Shown here piece by piece: positions 37,320-45,859 of a stretch of 64,000 nucleotides of DNA. The DNA is from Chitinophagales bacterium (lineage in GTDB: Bacteria; Bacteroidota; Bacteroidia; Chitinophagales; Saprospiraceae). The translations under genes were made by a program, and so were the position numbers. Below the pieces are notes generated by a model that was given only the letters and a program-made list of their open reading frames with translations, ran no database searches and had not been told where the DNA came from. The stretch's first letter is position 1, and every line of letters begins with the position of its first letter. The DNA lies in the NCBI GenBank assembly GCA_017303875.1, contig JAFLBP010000023.1:1-64000 (forward strand). The letters run 5' to 3'.

Positions 37320-40300
37320 ATGCAACGACACCTTTTTTTACTGTTGTTTGCCCTTTCCATGCCCTTTTTTGCAGGGGCGCAAAACCAAAACCGCATCCTC
37401 ATCTTTAGCAAAACCGCCAGCTTTCGCCACGCCTCCATTGAAGTGGGCAAGGCAGTACTGAAAAAAATGGCGGCAGACAAAGGCTTCCTTGCCGACACCA
37501 CCGAGGACGCCTCCGCTTTCAACGAAACCAACCTCAAGCGCTACCGCTGTGTGGTCTGGCTTTCCACCACCGGCAATGTGCTCGACCCCGTGCAGCAAAA
37601 CGCCTTTGAGCGCTACATCCAGGCCGGCGGCGGCTACCTCGGTATCCATGCCGCTTCCGACACGGAGTACGACTGGCCCTGGTACGGCGAACTCATGGGC
37701 GGCTATTTCGACAACCACCCCTCGCAGCCCAGCAACGTGCAGCAAGGCACTTTCCACATCGTGGATACCAAACACCCGCTCACCGCTTTCCTGCCCGAAC
37801 CCTGGGTGCGCACTGATGAATTTTATGCTTATAAATCAGTGAGCAAACACGTAAAACCCCTCATCACCATTGATGAAAAATCGTACATCGGGGGCACCAT
37901 GGGCGACGATCACCCCATGGCCTGGTACCATGAATTTGATGGCGGCCGGGCATTTTACACCAACATGGGCCACACCAACGAAACGTTTTTCGAGCCGCTC
38001 GTGCTGCAACATATGTGGGCAGGGTTGGAGTGGACTATGGCCGGCCCGCCACTCGATTACAGCAAGGTGCGCACGCCGCTTTATCCCGAAGAAAACCGCT
38101 TCAATAAGGTGATTCTGGAGGAAAAACTCGATGAGCCTATGGAAATGGCCCTGCTGCCCGGCAAAAAAGTGCTCTTTATCCAGCGCAAAGGCGAACTGAA
38201 ACTCTATGACCCGGCGTTGGGTAAAAGCCGCGAAATTGCCAAAATTCCGGTCAGTACCAAGTATTTACCCGACTCTACCGGCAAACGCGACGAGGCGGAA
38301 GACGGCCTGCTCGGACTAACCATAGACCCGAATTTTAACCAGAATCACTGGGTCTATCTCTATTATTCACCCGCCGGCGAGGCGCCGAAAAATATCCTCA
38401 CCCGCTATGAAATGAAAGGGGATGAACTGCTCCCGGAAACCAAAGTAGTATTGCTCGAAGTGCCGGTGCAGCGCGACTTCTGCTGCCACACCGGCGGCTC
38501 GCTAGATTGGGACGCCGAAGGTAACCTTTACCTCTCTACCGGCGACAACACCAGTCCGCGTGCCGACGGCTATGCGCCCATTGATGAGCGCCCCGGCCGC
38601 AGTCCCTGGGACGCCCAAAAATCATCGGGTAATACCAACGACCTGCGCGGTAAAATTATCCGCATTCACCCTGAACCCAACGGCACCTATACCATTCCGA
38701 AAGGCAACCTGTTTCCGCCGGGAACCTCGCAGACCCGTCCGGAAATTTACACGATGGGTCACCGGAATCCTTTCCGCATCAGCGTGGACAAGAAAACGGG
38801 CTATCTGTACTGGGGCGATGTTGGTCCGGATGCCAGCAAATCCGACAGCCTTCGCGGCCCGGAAAGTTACGACGAGGTAGGTCAGGCCCGCCGCGCCGGC
38901 AACTTTGGCTGGCCGTATTTTGTTGGCGACAACAAGGCTTACTACGATTACGACTATGCCAGCGGCAAACGCGGGCCGCTGTACGATCCTGAACAGCCTG
39001 TCAATAAATCGCCCAACAATACCGGTCTGGAGCGCCTGCCGCCCGCTAAAAAAGCTTTCATCTGGTATCCCTATGGCGAGTCCAAGGAGTTTCCGCTCGT
39101 TGGAACGGGCGGCCGCAATGCCATGGCCGGGCCGGTGTTTTATCGCAATGACTTCGCCAAAGCCGAGCGTGCCTGGCCGGAATATTTCGACAAAAAACTC
39201 CTCATCTACGAATGGATGCGCGGCTGGATTATGGCCGTCACGATGAATGCCGAGGGCGATTATGTCGGGATGGAGCCGATTATGCCCTCGCACAAATTCT
39301 CCAATCCGATGGATATGCAGTTTGCTGACGACGGCGACCTGTATATGCTGGAATATGGTACCGGCTGGTTTCAGGGCAACGACGATGCCCGCCTGATTCG
39401 CATAGAATACAGCGGCGGCAACCGCAAACCCGTAGCCATGGCCGGCGCAGATAAAAAAGCCGGTACGGTGCCTTTCAGTGTGAAATTTTCCGCCGATGGC
39501 TCCAAGGATTTTGATGGCGATGTGCTGACGTACGAATGGCAAATCACGCCCAAAAAAGGAGGCAAAGCAACTGTGCTTAAGGGCGCAAATCCAACATTTA
39601 CCTTTAAGAAAAAAGGTGAATACGTAGCAAAACTCACGGTTTCCGACGGTAAAGGCGCCAGCGCCGATAAAACCTTAGACATTGTAGCGGGCAATGAAGC
39701 CCCTGAAATTGATATTGTACTGGAAGGAAATCAAAGCTTTTTTGTACCGGGCGGCGCTTTTAAATACACTGTAAAACTGAACGATAAAGAAGACGGCGCT
39801 CTGGAAAAAGGCAGCATCAATCCGGAGCAGGTTGCAGTGAATATTGATTACCTCGCTGAAGGATACGACCAGATTGCCATTGCGCAGGGGCACCAGTTTT
39901 CCAGCGCTAATGCGCGTTTTGCGACAGCACAAAAAATTATGGATAAAACGGATTGCAAGGCCTGCCACAAGCCCGCCGAAAAATCCATCGGACCGAGTTT
40001 TCGTGAAATTGCCGTGAAATACAAAGGCGTTGCGGATGCCGTGCAGGTATTGTCCGGTCGCGTTATCAACGGCAGTAGCGGTGTTTGGGGCGAAGTGGCC
40101 ATGGCCGCACACCCTGCCCTGAGTCAGGGCGATGCCTCGGAATTGATCAAATACATCCTCAGTTATGAAGATGAAAAAGCGCATCCGGCGCCTTTGCCGA
40201 TTAGTGGCACACACGCTACTGTTTTGCCGGAAGGCGATAAAGGGGTGGGCGTGTACATCCTCCGCGCAGCTTATACCGACCAGGGCGCGCCGGGTTTGCC

Positions 40301-40745
40301 TGCGCTGAGTGCGGAAAAGATTATAGTGCTGCGCAATCCCAACCTCGACCCACATGGCGTGGATTTTATCAACAACACGCAAAAGATGTCGTTTGGCGGC
40401 ATGAAATTAGCCTTGCCCTCGGGCGATGGCGCTTTTGTAGGCTATAAAGGCGTGGATCTGACGGGTTTTCAGCAAATAGTAATGATGGTCAGTGCCCCGA
40501 AACAATATAATTTCCTTGGCGGCACTATTGAATTGCATTTGGATAAACCCGACGGCCCTTTACTCGGATCTCACGCAGCAGTGGAGGCGACGGAAAGCGA
40601 CCCGATGTCGTCGCCGCCCCCTCCGGTTGTCATTCCATTTGGCAAGGCAATTATCGGCAAACACGATATTTATATGGTGTTTAAAAACGGTAAAGCAGAG
40701 CCGGCACAGGCCCTTATGAGCTTTTTGGGGGCGAAGTTGCAGTAG
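37320..40745 (+). CDS. Multidomain ThuA / PQQ sugar dehydrogenase / PKD / cytochrome c / CBM-like protein
   Basis: An 1141-residue secreted protein. Signal peptide MQRHLFLLLFALSMPFFAGAQ. Residues ~25-245: ThuA-like trehalose-utilisation domain (ILIFSKTASFRHASIEVG, GGGYLGIHAASDTEYDWPWYG, HPMAWYHEFDGGRAFYTNMGHTNETF). Residues ~255-655: soluble PQQ glucose dehydrogenase propeller (DGLLGLTIDPNFNQNHWVYLYYSP, CCHTGGSLDWDAEGNLYLSTGDNTSP, GHRNPFRISVDKKTGYLYWGDVGPDA). Residues ~665-765: PKD domain. Residues ~870-950: class I cytochrome c with haem motif CKACH. The last ~140 residues resemble a CBM6-like sugar-binding domain. The fusion suggests sugar oxidation with electron transfer to the attached haem. 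PQQ dependence is inferred from the family. Confidence 0.9.
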   Translation: MQRHLFLLLFALSMPFFAGAQNQNRILIFSKTASFRHASIEVGKAVLKKMAADKGFLADTTEDASAFNETNLKRYRCVVWLSTTGNVLDPVQQNAFERYIQAGGGYLGIHAASDTEYDWPWYGELMGGYFDNHPSQPSNVQQGTFHIVDTKHPLTAFLPEPWVRTDEFYAYKSVSKHVKPLITIDEKSYIGGTMGDDHPMAWYHEFDGGRAFYTNMGHTNETFFEPLVLQHMWAGLEWTMAGPPLDYSKVRTPLYPEENRFNKVILEEKLDEPMEMALLPGKKVLFIQRKGELKLYDPALGKSREIAKIPVSTKYLPDSTGKRDEAEDGLLGLTIDPNFNQNHWVYLYYSPAGEAPKNILTRYEMKGDELLPETKVVLLEVPVQRDFCCHTGGSLDWDAEGNLYLSTGDNTSPRADGYAPIDERPGRSPWDAQKSSGNTNDLRGKIIRIHPEPNGTYTIPKGNLFPPGTSQTRPEIYTMGHRNPFRISVDKKTGYLYWGDVGPDASKSDSLRGPESYDEVGQARRAGNFGWPYFVGDNKAYYDYDYASGKRGPLYDPEQPVNKSPNNTGLERLPPAKKAFIWYPYGESKEFPLVGTGGRNAMAGPVFYRNDFAKAERAWPEYFDKKLLIYEWMRGWIMAVTMNAEGDYVGMEPIMPSHKFSNPMDMQFADDGDLYMLEYGTGWFQGNDDARLIRIEYSGGNRKPVAMAGADKKAGTVPFSVKFSADGSKDFDGDVLTYEWQITPKKGGKATVLKGANPTFTFKKKGEYVAKLTVSDGKGASADKTLDIVAGNEAPEIDIVLEGNQSFFVPGGAFKYTVKLNDKEDGALEKGSINPEQVAVNIDYLAEGYDQIAIAQGHQFSSANARFATAQKIMDKTDCKACHKPAEKSIGPSFREIAVKYKGVADAVQVLSGRVINGSSGVWGEVAMAAHPALSQGDASELIKYILSYEDEKAHPAPLPISGTHATVLPEGDKGVGVYILRAAYTDQGAPGLPALSAEKIIVLRNPNLDPHGVDFINNTQKMSFGGMKLALPSGDGAFVGYKGVDLTGFQQIVMMVSAPKQYNFLGGTIELHLDKPDGPLLGSHAAVEATESDPMSSPPPPVVIPFGKAIIGKHDIYMVFKNGKAEPAQALMSFLGAKLQ

Positions 40746-40815
40746 GTAACGTTTTACGTTGTTGGCGGTTTAGTCGCCCACAATTGCACAGAATGCCGAT
40801 GATACATTAGGGAAA

Positions 40816-41289
40816 TTATTGAGCGTTTTCTCCAACCCAATCGAAGAATTGCTTTTTGCCAATTTCGATATTGAAATCGGAACAAAGCTTAAGAAATTCT
40901 TCCTGAAAAGTTTTTTGGGAATGATGTTCTTTCTGATTTCGAATGTATTTGCAAACCGCGTCGATTTGGGAGTGGCTATGTGAAAAAACACCATAACCAT
41001 TTTGCCAATCGAAAGCGAAGGGACTTAATCGTTCTGTTTTGATAAAACTACTGGAGCTTTTTTTGATTTCACGTACCAAATCAGAAATAGCTTCAGATGG
41101 TTTTTGGCCGATGAAAATATGGATATGATCCGGCATGCCACCGATAGCCAGCAATTTATGCCCTCTTTCCTGAATGATGCCAGTTATATATCGGTGTAAA
41201 CGGTGTTCCCATTCAGGCATTATCAGGGCCTCGCGGTTTTTAGGCGCAAAAATGAGGTGGATGTAAAGTTGTGAAAAGACATCTGCCAT
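40816..41289 (-). CDS. tnpA: IS200/IS605 family transposase TnpA (Y1)
   Basis: A 157-residue Y1 transposase of the type common in Bacteroidota. The HUH motif is H55-I-H57 in GMPDHIHIFIG, and the catalytic tyrosine is Y115 in AVCKYIRNQKEHH. The length is full for the family. There is no accessory tnpB. Five short hairpins with a shared CTCCG core lie on its 5' side (41352-41599). The 3' side (40746-40815) contains a small GGCG...CGCC hairpin. Confidence 0.95.
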   Translation of the reverse strand: MADVFSQLYIHLIFAPKNREALIMPEWEHRLHRYITGIIQERGHKLLAIGGMPDHIHIFIGQKPSEAISDLVREIKKSSSSFIKTERLSPFAFDWQNGYGVFSHSHSQIDAVCKYIRNQKEHHSQKTFQEEFLKLCSDFNIEIGKKQFFDWVGENAQ

Positions 41290-41351
41290 GTTGTGTTGAA
41301 GATAGCTGGTTAAGAGAAATGATTGTGATATTCAGAACTCGGGGAAACGTT

Positions 41352-41468
41352 CGATTTCTCCGAAATCGTGTTGATAGAGCCAAATTTTGCTACAAACGTT
41401 CGATTTCTCCGAAATCGTATGTGTTGCGAGAATTACGCAGCTACAAATGTTCGATTTCTCCGAAATCG
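41352..41468 (+). repeat. REP-B array: three CGATTTC-TCC-GAAATCG hairpins
   Basis: Identical 17-nt palindromes lie at 41352-41368, 41401-41417 and 41452-41468. The second and third are preceded by GCTACAAACGTT / GCTACAAATGTT. The spacing is 49-51 nt. They lie upstream of the IS200-like transposase gene. Confidence 0.9.
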
Positions 41469-41536
41469 CATGTGCCCATGGACTGAGTACTAAACATATG
41501 TATTCAGAGAACATGAGAGCATTGCCAGTATTGAAT

Positions 41537-41599
41537 GACCTCGGAGAGGTCTAACATTTGTAGCAAGCGCAAATGGATATTGCCGACCTCGGAGAGGTC
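41537..41599 (-). repeat. REP-B' pair: two GACCTC-GGA-GAGGTC hairpins
   Basis: They lie at 41537-41551 and 41585-41599, reverse oriented relative to REP-B: the reverse strand has the same CTCCG core and a GCTACAAATGTTA flank for the first copy. The stem differs from REP-B. A decayed copy may lie near 41640-41655. Interval 41290-41683 holds no gene. Confidence 0.85.
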
Positions 41600-41683
41600 G
41601 TACGGTGTTTATAACACGTCACTTTTAACCCAATTTCTGCCTCCTCAGCGAGGTGTTCATTTGATAATTTACAAACAACCACC

Positions 41684-44002
41684 ATGCACAAAATACTTCT
41701 TTTTGCCCTTATCATCGGGTCTGTCACTTCTGCCAACGCTCAACAACTGTGGCGCGAAACGCCGCAAGGCGCTTATAACCTCATCTCCAATCCGGGTGGA
41801 CAAACGCTCGGCTACGCCCCGGCATCCGGCATTAAAATCCTGACAATCAACGGGCTGGCCTTCAAAGACCTGAATAAAAACGGTCGCTTGGACAAATACG
41901 AAGACTGGCGGCTCGACTATGAAACCCGCGCGCAAGACCTCGCCAAACAACTCACTGTGGAGGAAATTGCCGGTTTAATGCTCTACTCCGCCCACCAGTC
42001 CATTCCAGCCCGCTCGACGGGCTATTTCGCCGGTACTTACAAGGGCAAACCCTACACACAAGGCGAAACCGACCCCAGCGATCTGAGCGATCAGCAGATG
42101 AAATTCCTCAAGGAAGACAACCTGCGCCATGTGCTGATCACGACGGTGCTGAGTCCGGAAATCGCTGCGCAGTGGAACAACAAACTTCAGGCGTATTGTG
42201 AGGGCCTGGGCAAGGGCATTCCCGCCAATAACAGCTCCGACCCGCGCCACGGCACCCGCGCCCGCGCGGAGTATGATGCCGCCTCGGGCGGAGAAATCTC
42301 CATGTGGCCCGGCTCGTTGGGCATGGCCGCCACCTTCGATCCTGCACTCGTGCGTCGCTTTGGCGAAATCGCAGCCGTGGAATACCGCGCCCTGGGCATC
42401 ACCACCGCCCTTTCCCCGCAGGTGGACATCGCCTCGGAACCCCGCTGGAGCCGCTTCAACGGTACGTTTGGCGAAAGTCCTTCGCTCTCGGCAGCGATGG
42501 GGCAAGCCTATTGCGATGGCTTTCAGACCTCTGCGGGCGGACAGGAAGTATCCAAAGGTTGGGGCATAGGCAGCGTCAACGCAATGGTCAAGCACTGGCC
42601 GGGCGGCGGTTCGGGCGAAGCGGGCCGCGATGCGCACTATGCCTGCGGCAAATTCGCGGTATATCCCGGCAAAAATTTCAATGCCCACCTGATCCCCTTT
42701 ATCAAAGGCGCTTTTAAGCTGAAAGGCAAAACCGGCGCGGCATCGGCGGTGATGCCGTACTACACCATTTCCTGGAATCAGGACACCAAAAACGGCGAAA
42801 ACGTAGGCAACAGCTACAACAAATACCTCATCACCGACCTGCTGCGCACACGCTACAAATACCAGGGCGTGGTGTGTACCGACTGGGGCATTACCAGGGA
42901 TCAAAAGCACTTGGACTTGTTTGTGGACGGCCACTCCTGGGGCGTGGACAAGCTTACGGTGGCCGAGCGCCATTACAAAATCCTGAAAGCCGGGGTAGAT
43001 CAGTTTGGGGGTAATAATGAAGCCGGACCCATCCTCGAAGCTTATCAGATCGGTGTTAAAGAAATGGGTGAAGCGGCCATGCGCGCGCGTATGGAGCAAT
43101 CTGCGGTGCGCCTGTTGCGCAATATTTTCCGGGTTGGCGTTTTTGAAAACCCCTACCTCGACACACAGCGCACCAAGGCAACCGTGGGCAAACCGGAGTT
43201 TATGAAGGCGGGCTATGAGGCACAACTGAAGTCGGTAGTGCTCCTGAAAAATCAGCAAAACACCCTGCCCCTGAGCGCCACGAAAACCGTGTATGTGCCC
43301 AAGCGCTACACCCCGGCCAGCCGCAACTTCCTAGGTGTGGAAACACCTGCTTCTACAGATTATCCGGTGAATATTGAGCAGTTGAAAAAGTACTTCAAGG
43401 TGACGGATAATCCCGAGGAGGCCGACTGCGCGCTGGTGTTTATTCAAAATCCGGCGGCGTCTATTGGCTACGACAAAGAAGATGTGAAAAATGGCGGTAA
43501 CGGTTATCTGCCCATCAGTCTGCAATACCAGGATTATGTCGCAACGGAGGCCCGGGAGACGAGTATCGCTGGTGGCGACCCGATGGAAAACTTCACCAAT
43601 CGCAGCTACAAGAATAAAAGCGCCAAAACGCCCAATATCACCGATATGCAATTGGTCACTGACACCAAAGCCAGGATGAAAAACAAACCGGTAATTGTAT
43701 CCGTCAATACCACTAATCCAATGGTATTCAGTGAGATAGAAAAACAGGCTACTGCGATTTTGCTGAATTTCGGGGTGCAGGATCAGGCAATTTTCGATCT
43801 GCTTTCCGGCAAAGCCGAACCTTCTGCCCTGCTGCCCATGCAAATGCCTGCGGATATGAATACAGTTGAAAAACAGGCAGAAGATGTATCTTTTGATATG
43901 ATACCATACCTTGATGCCGAAGGCAATCGCTATGATTTTGGTTTCGGAATGAACTGGAAAGGCGTGATCAAAGATGCGCGGGTGAAGCGTTATCGGAAGT
44001 GA
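41684..44002 (+). CDS. Exported glycoside hydrolase family 3 protein
   Basis: A 772-residue beta-glycosidase (beta-glucosidase/xylosidase type) with signal MHKILLFALIIGSVTSANAQ. The GH3 N-terminal barrel shows ARAQDLAKQLT-like TVEEIAGLMLYS, FGESPSLSAAMGQAYCDGFQ, AMVKHWPGGGSGEAGRDAHYACGK (KH...H acid region) and the nucleophile aspartate about D400 in GVVCTDWGIT. The C-terminal alpha/beta sandwich begins near KSVVLLKNQQNTLPLS and ends with DFGFGMNWKG. An EF-hand-like loop (DLNKNGRLDKYEDW) occurs near residue 65 and may bind calcium. It fits a polysaccharide-degradation block with the neighbouring esterases. Confidence 0.93.
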   Translation: MHKILLFALIIGSVTSANAQQLWRETPQGAYNLISNPGGQTLGYAPASGIKILTINGLAFKDLNKNGRLDKYEDWRLDYETRAQDLAKQLTVEEIAGLMLYSAHQSIPARSTGYFAGTYKGKPYTQGETDPSDLSDQQMKFLKEDNLRHVLITTVLSPEIAAQWNNKLQAYCEGLGKGIPANNSSDPRHGTRARAEYDAASGGEISMWPGSLGMAATFDPALVRRFGEIAAVEYRALGITTALSPQVDIASEPRWSRFNGTFGESPSLSAAMGQAYCDGFQTSAGGQEVSKGWGIGSVNAMVKHWPGGGSGEAGRDAHYACGKFAVYPGKNFNAHLIPFIKGAFKLKGKTGAASAVMPYYTISWNQDTKNGENVGNSYNKYLITDLLRTRYKYQGVVCTDWGITRDQKHLDLFVDGHSWGVDKLTVAERHYKILKAGVDQFGGNNEAGPILEAYQIGVKEMGEAAMRARMEQSAVRLLRNIFRVGVFENPYLDTQRTKATVGKPEFMKAGYEAQLKSVVLLKNQQNTLPLSATKTVYVPKRYTPASRNFLGVETPASTDYPVNIEQLKKYFKVTDNPEEADCALVFIQNPAASIGYDKEDVKNGGNGYLPISLQYQDYVATEARETSIAGGDPMENFTNRSYKNKSAKTPNITDMQLVTDTKARMKNKPVIVSVNTTNPMVFSEIEKQATAILLNFGVQDQAIFDLLSGKAEPSALLPMQMPADMNTVEKQAEDVSFDMIPYLDAEGNRYDFGFGMNWKGVIKDARVKRYRK

Positions 44003-44080
44003 AGATACGTTGAGCATTCGCCTACAATGAATGCTCAAATTTGCGGGAAATACAACATGCTTATTTTTAAAAAATCCTAC

Positions 44081-45652
44081 ATGAAAAATACCTTTTTGCT
44101 GAGTTGTCTCCTCCTCCTCAACCAAACCCTGCAAGCCCAGCAGGTCATCCAGCTCTACACCGGCAAAGCGCCCGGCTCCGAAAGCTGGACCTGGAGCGAA
44201 GCCCTCAACACCAACAACGCGTTTGAAACAGACGCCCTGTACAACGTCAGTCAGCCCACGCTGACGGCCTACCTGCCCACCCGCGAGACGGCCACCGGAA
44301 CGGCCATCATAGTGGCGCCCGGCGGCGGGTTTCACATCCTCGACGTCAAATACGAGGGCGAGGCGGTGGCCAAATGGCTGCAAAGCAAGGGCATCGCGGC
44401 GTTTCTGCTCAAATACCGCGTGGCGCATACCCTGGGCGATGATCCGGTCAAGGAAATTTTCAGCAAGGCCCCCGAAAAATCGGATGCCGATATGCGGGCC
44501 GCCGTGCCCCTGGCCATGCAGGATGGCTTGAAGGCCGTGCAGTATGTTCGGGAAAATGCCGCAACTTTCGATATTGATCCGCAGCGCATCGGTTTTATAG
44601 GGTTTTCGGCGGGCGGCACCGTCACCATGTCGGTGGTATACAACGCTACAGCGGCCAATCGCCCCAATTTTGTTGCGCCCATTTATGCAGCCAACAGCCT
44701 TGTGCTGGGCGACAAAGTGCCGGAAACACCGACGCCCATGTTCATCGCCGTGGCTGCCGACGACGAATTGAACCTCATGCCCCAGAGTCTGGAAATTTTT
44801 CAAAAATGGCAGGCCGCCAAACAACCTGTCGAACTGCATGTTTTTGAAAAAGGCGGCCACGGCTTTGGCATGCGCAAGCGCGGCACGCCCAGCGATAAAT
44901 GGATTGAACGTTTTGCCGAATGGCTTAAATCGCATGGATATTTGAAAAAACGCTATCCGGCCGAATGGGAAATAAACTACACGGAGGAGCAACTGGAAGA
45001 ATTTCGCCGCGCGGCCGAACTCCGCGAAAAAAACGACTGGGCCAATCGCGCGCGCTACGCGGAAGACAACAAAAAGCTTCTGGCGCCTAAACCCGGCGAA
45101 ACCCGTGTGGTATTTCTCGGCAATTCGATTGTGGAAGGCTGGGTGCGCGAACAACCTGATTTTTTCAGTAAAAATAATTTTGTCGGACGCGGCATCAGCG
45201 GACAAACCTCCCCCCAAACCCTCCTGCGTTATCGCCAGGATGTGTTGAATTTAAAGCCTAAAGTGGTGGTGATCAACATCGGCACCAATGATATTGCCGA
45301 AAATACCGGCCCTTACGACCCGGATTTTACCATGGGCAATATCATTTCACTCTGCGAACTCGCCAAAGCCAATGACGTGAAGGTGGTGCTTTGTTCTGTA
45401 CTCCCTGCCACGGAATTTTACTGGCGGAAATCCGTCGGTGGCGCTGCCGACAAAATTCTCGCCCTGAATGCGCGGATTAAAGCCTATGCCGATCAGCACA
45501 AAATTGTGTATTGCGATTATCACAGCGCCTTGAAAAATGCACAAAATGGCATGAGCGCCGACATGGCTGAAGATGGCGTGCATCCGTCTTTGAAGGCGTA
45601 CGATATTATGGGGGAATTGGCAAAGGCAGCGATTAAAAAGGCGCTGCGCTGA
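44081..45652 (+). CDS. Bifunctional esterase: alpha/beta hydrolase fused to SGNH hydrolase
   Basis: Start ATG 44081 gives signal MKNTFLLSCLLLLNQTLQAQ; an ATG at 44027 is less likely. Residues ~20-305: alpha/beta hydrolase of acetyl-esterase type (IIVAPGGGFHILDVKYEGEAVAKWL, nucleophile in IGFSAGGTVTMS, His in KGGHGFGM). Residues ~340-523: SGNH/GDSL hydrolase with block I FLGNSIVEGW, block II GRGISGQ, block III NIGTNDIA and block V DGVHPS (catalytic Asp/His). Each half has a complete catalytic set, so it probably removes acetyl groups from different positions of a polysaccharide such as xylan. It lies 24 nt or more after the GH3 gene on the same strand. Confidence 0.9.
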   Translation: MKNTFLLSCLLLLNQTLQAQQVIQLYTGKAPGSESWTWSEALNTNNAFETDALYNVSQPTLTAYLPTRETATGTAIIVAPGGGFHILDVKYEGEAVAKWLQSKGIAAFLLKYRVAHTLGDDPVKEIFSKAPEKSDADMRAAVPLAMQDGLKAVQYVRENAATFDIDPQRIGFIGFSAGGTVTMSVVYNATAANRPNFVAPIYAANSLVLGDKVPETPTPMFIAVAADDELNLMPQSLEIFQKWQAAKQPVELHVFEKGGHGFGMRKRGTPSDKWIERFAEWLKSHGYLKKRYPAEWEINYTEEQLEEFRRAAELREKNDWANRARYAEDNKKLLAPKPGETRVVFLGNSIVEGWVREQPDFFSKNNFVGRGISGQTSPQTLLRYRQDVLNLKPKVVVINIGTNDIAENTGPYDPDFTMGNIISLCELAKANDVKVVLCSVLPATEFYWRKSVGGAADKILALNARIKAYADQHKIVYCDYHSALKNAQNGMSADMAEDGVHPSLKAYDIMGELAKAAIKKALR

Positions 45653-45660
45653 TATTCTGC

Positions 45661-45719
45661 TCCTTCTCCTGCTCCGTAGCGATGGGTTTGAAACCCATCG
45701 CTACGGAGCAGGAGAAGGA
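45661..45719. terminator. 59-nt near-perfect palindrome after the bifunctional esterase
   Basis: 29-nt arms (beginning TCCTTCTCCTGCTCCGTAGC) flank a single central G. The inner core GTAGCGATGGGTTT/AAACCCATCGCTAC begins with GTAG and ends with CTAC, as many REP elements do. It lies 8 nt after the stop codon and could end transcription, but no T-run follows. Confidence 0.75.
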
Positions 45720-45783
45720 CATCCATTTTATAAAATCCGCATAAAAGAATCCATCCATCTATAAATCCCCCCAAATCCGGGTT

Positions 45784-45791
45784 TATTTTTG
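45784..45791 (+). promoter_or_regulatory. -7 element of galK
   Basis: TATTTTTG matches TAnnTTTG and ends 65 nt before the galK ATG, so both hairpins that follow are in the leader. Confidence 0.5.
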
Positions 45792-45813
45792 CCGCTCATT
45801 TGCGATGTGGTGG

Positions 45814-45859
45814 GTCGAAGCCGAGCTTCGACGTACTGCATCGAAACGGAGTTTCGATG
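45814..45859 (+). repeat. Two REP-like hairpins in the galK leader
   Basis: Hairpin 1: GTCGAAGC-CGA-GCTTCGAC (45814-45832). Hairpin 2: CATCGAAAC-GGA-GTTTCGATG (45839-45859); on the reverse strand its core is CTCCG, as in REP-B. The ATG of galK is the last three bases of hairpin 2. Confidence 0.9.

Noticed and set aside
45800..45856. Upstream start of galK adding 19 residues
   Set aside because: The added residues are encoded by the two hairpins and are not like any galactokinase N-terminus.
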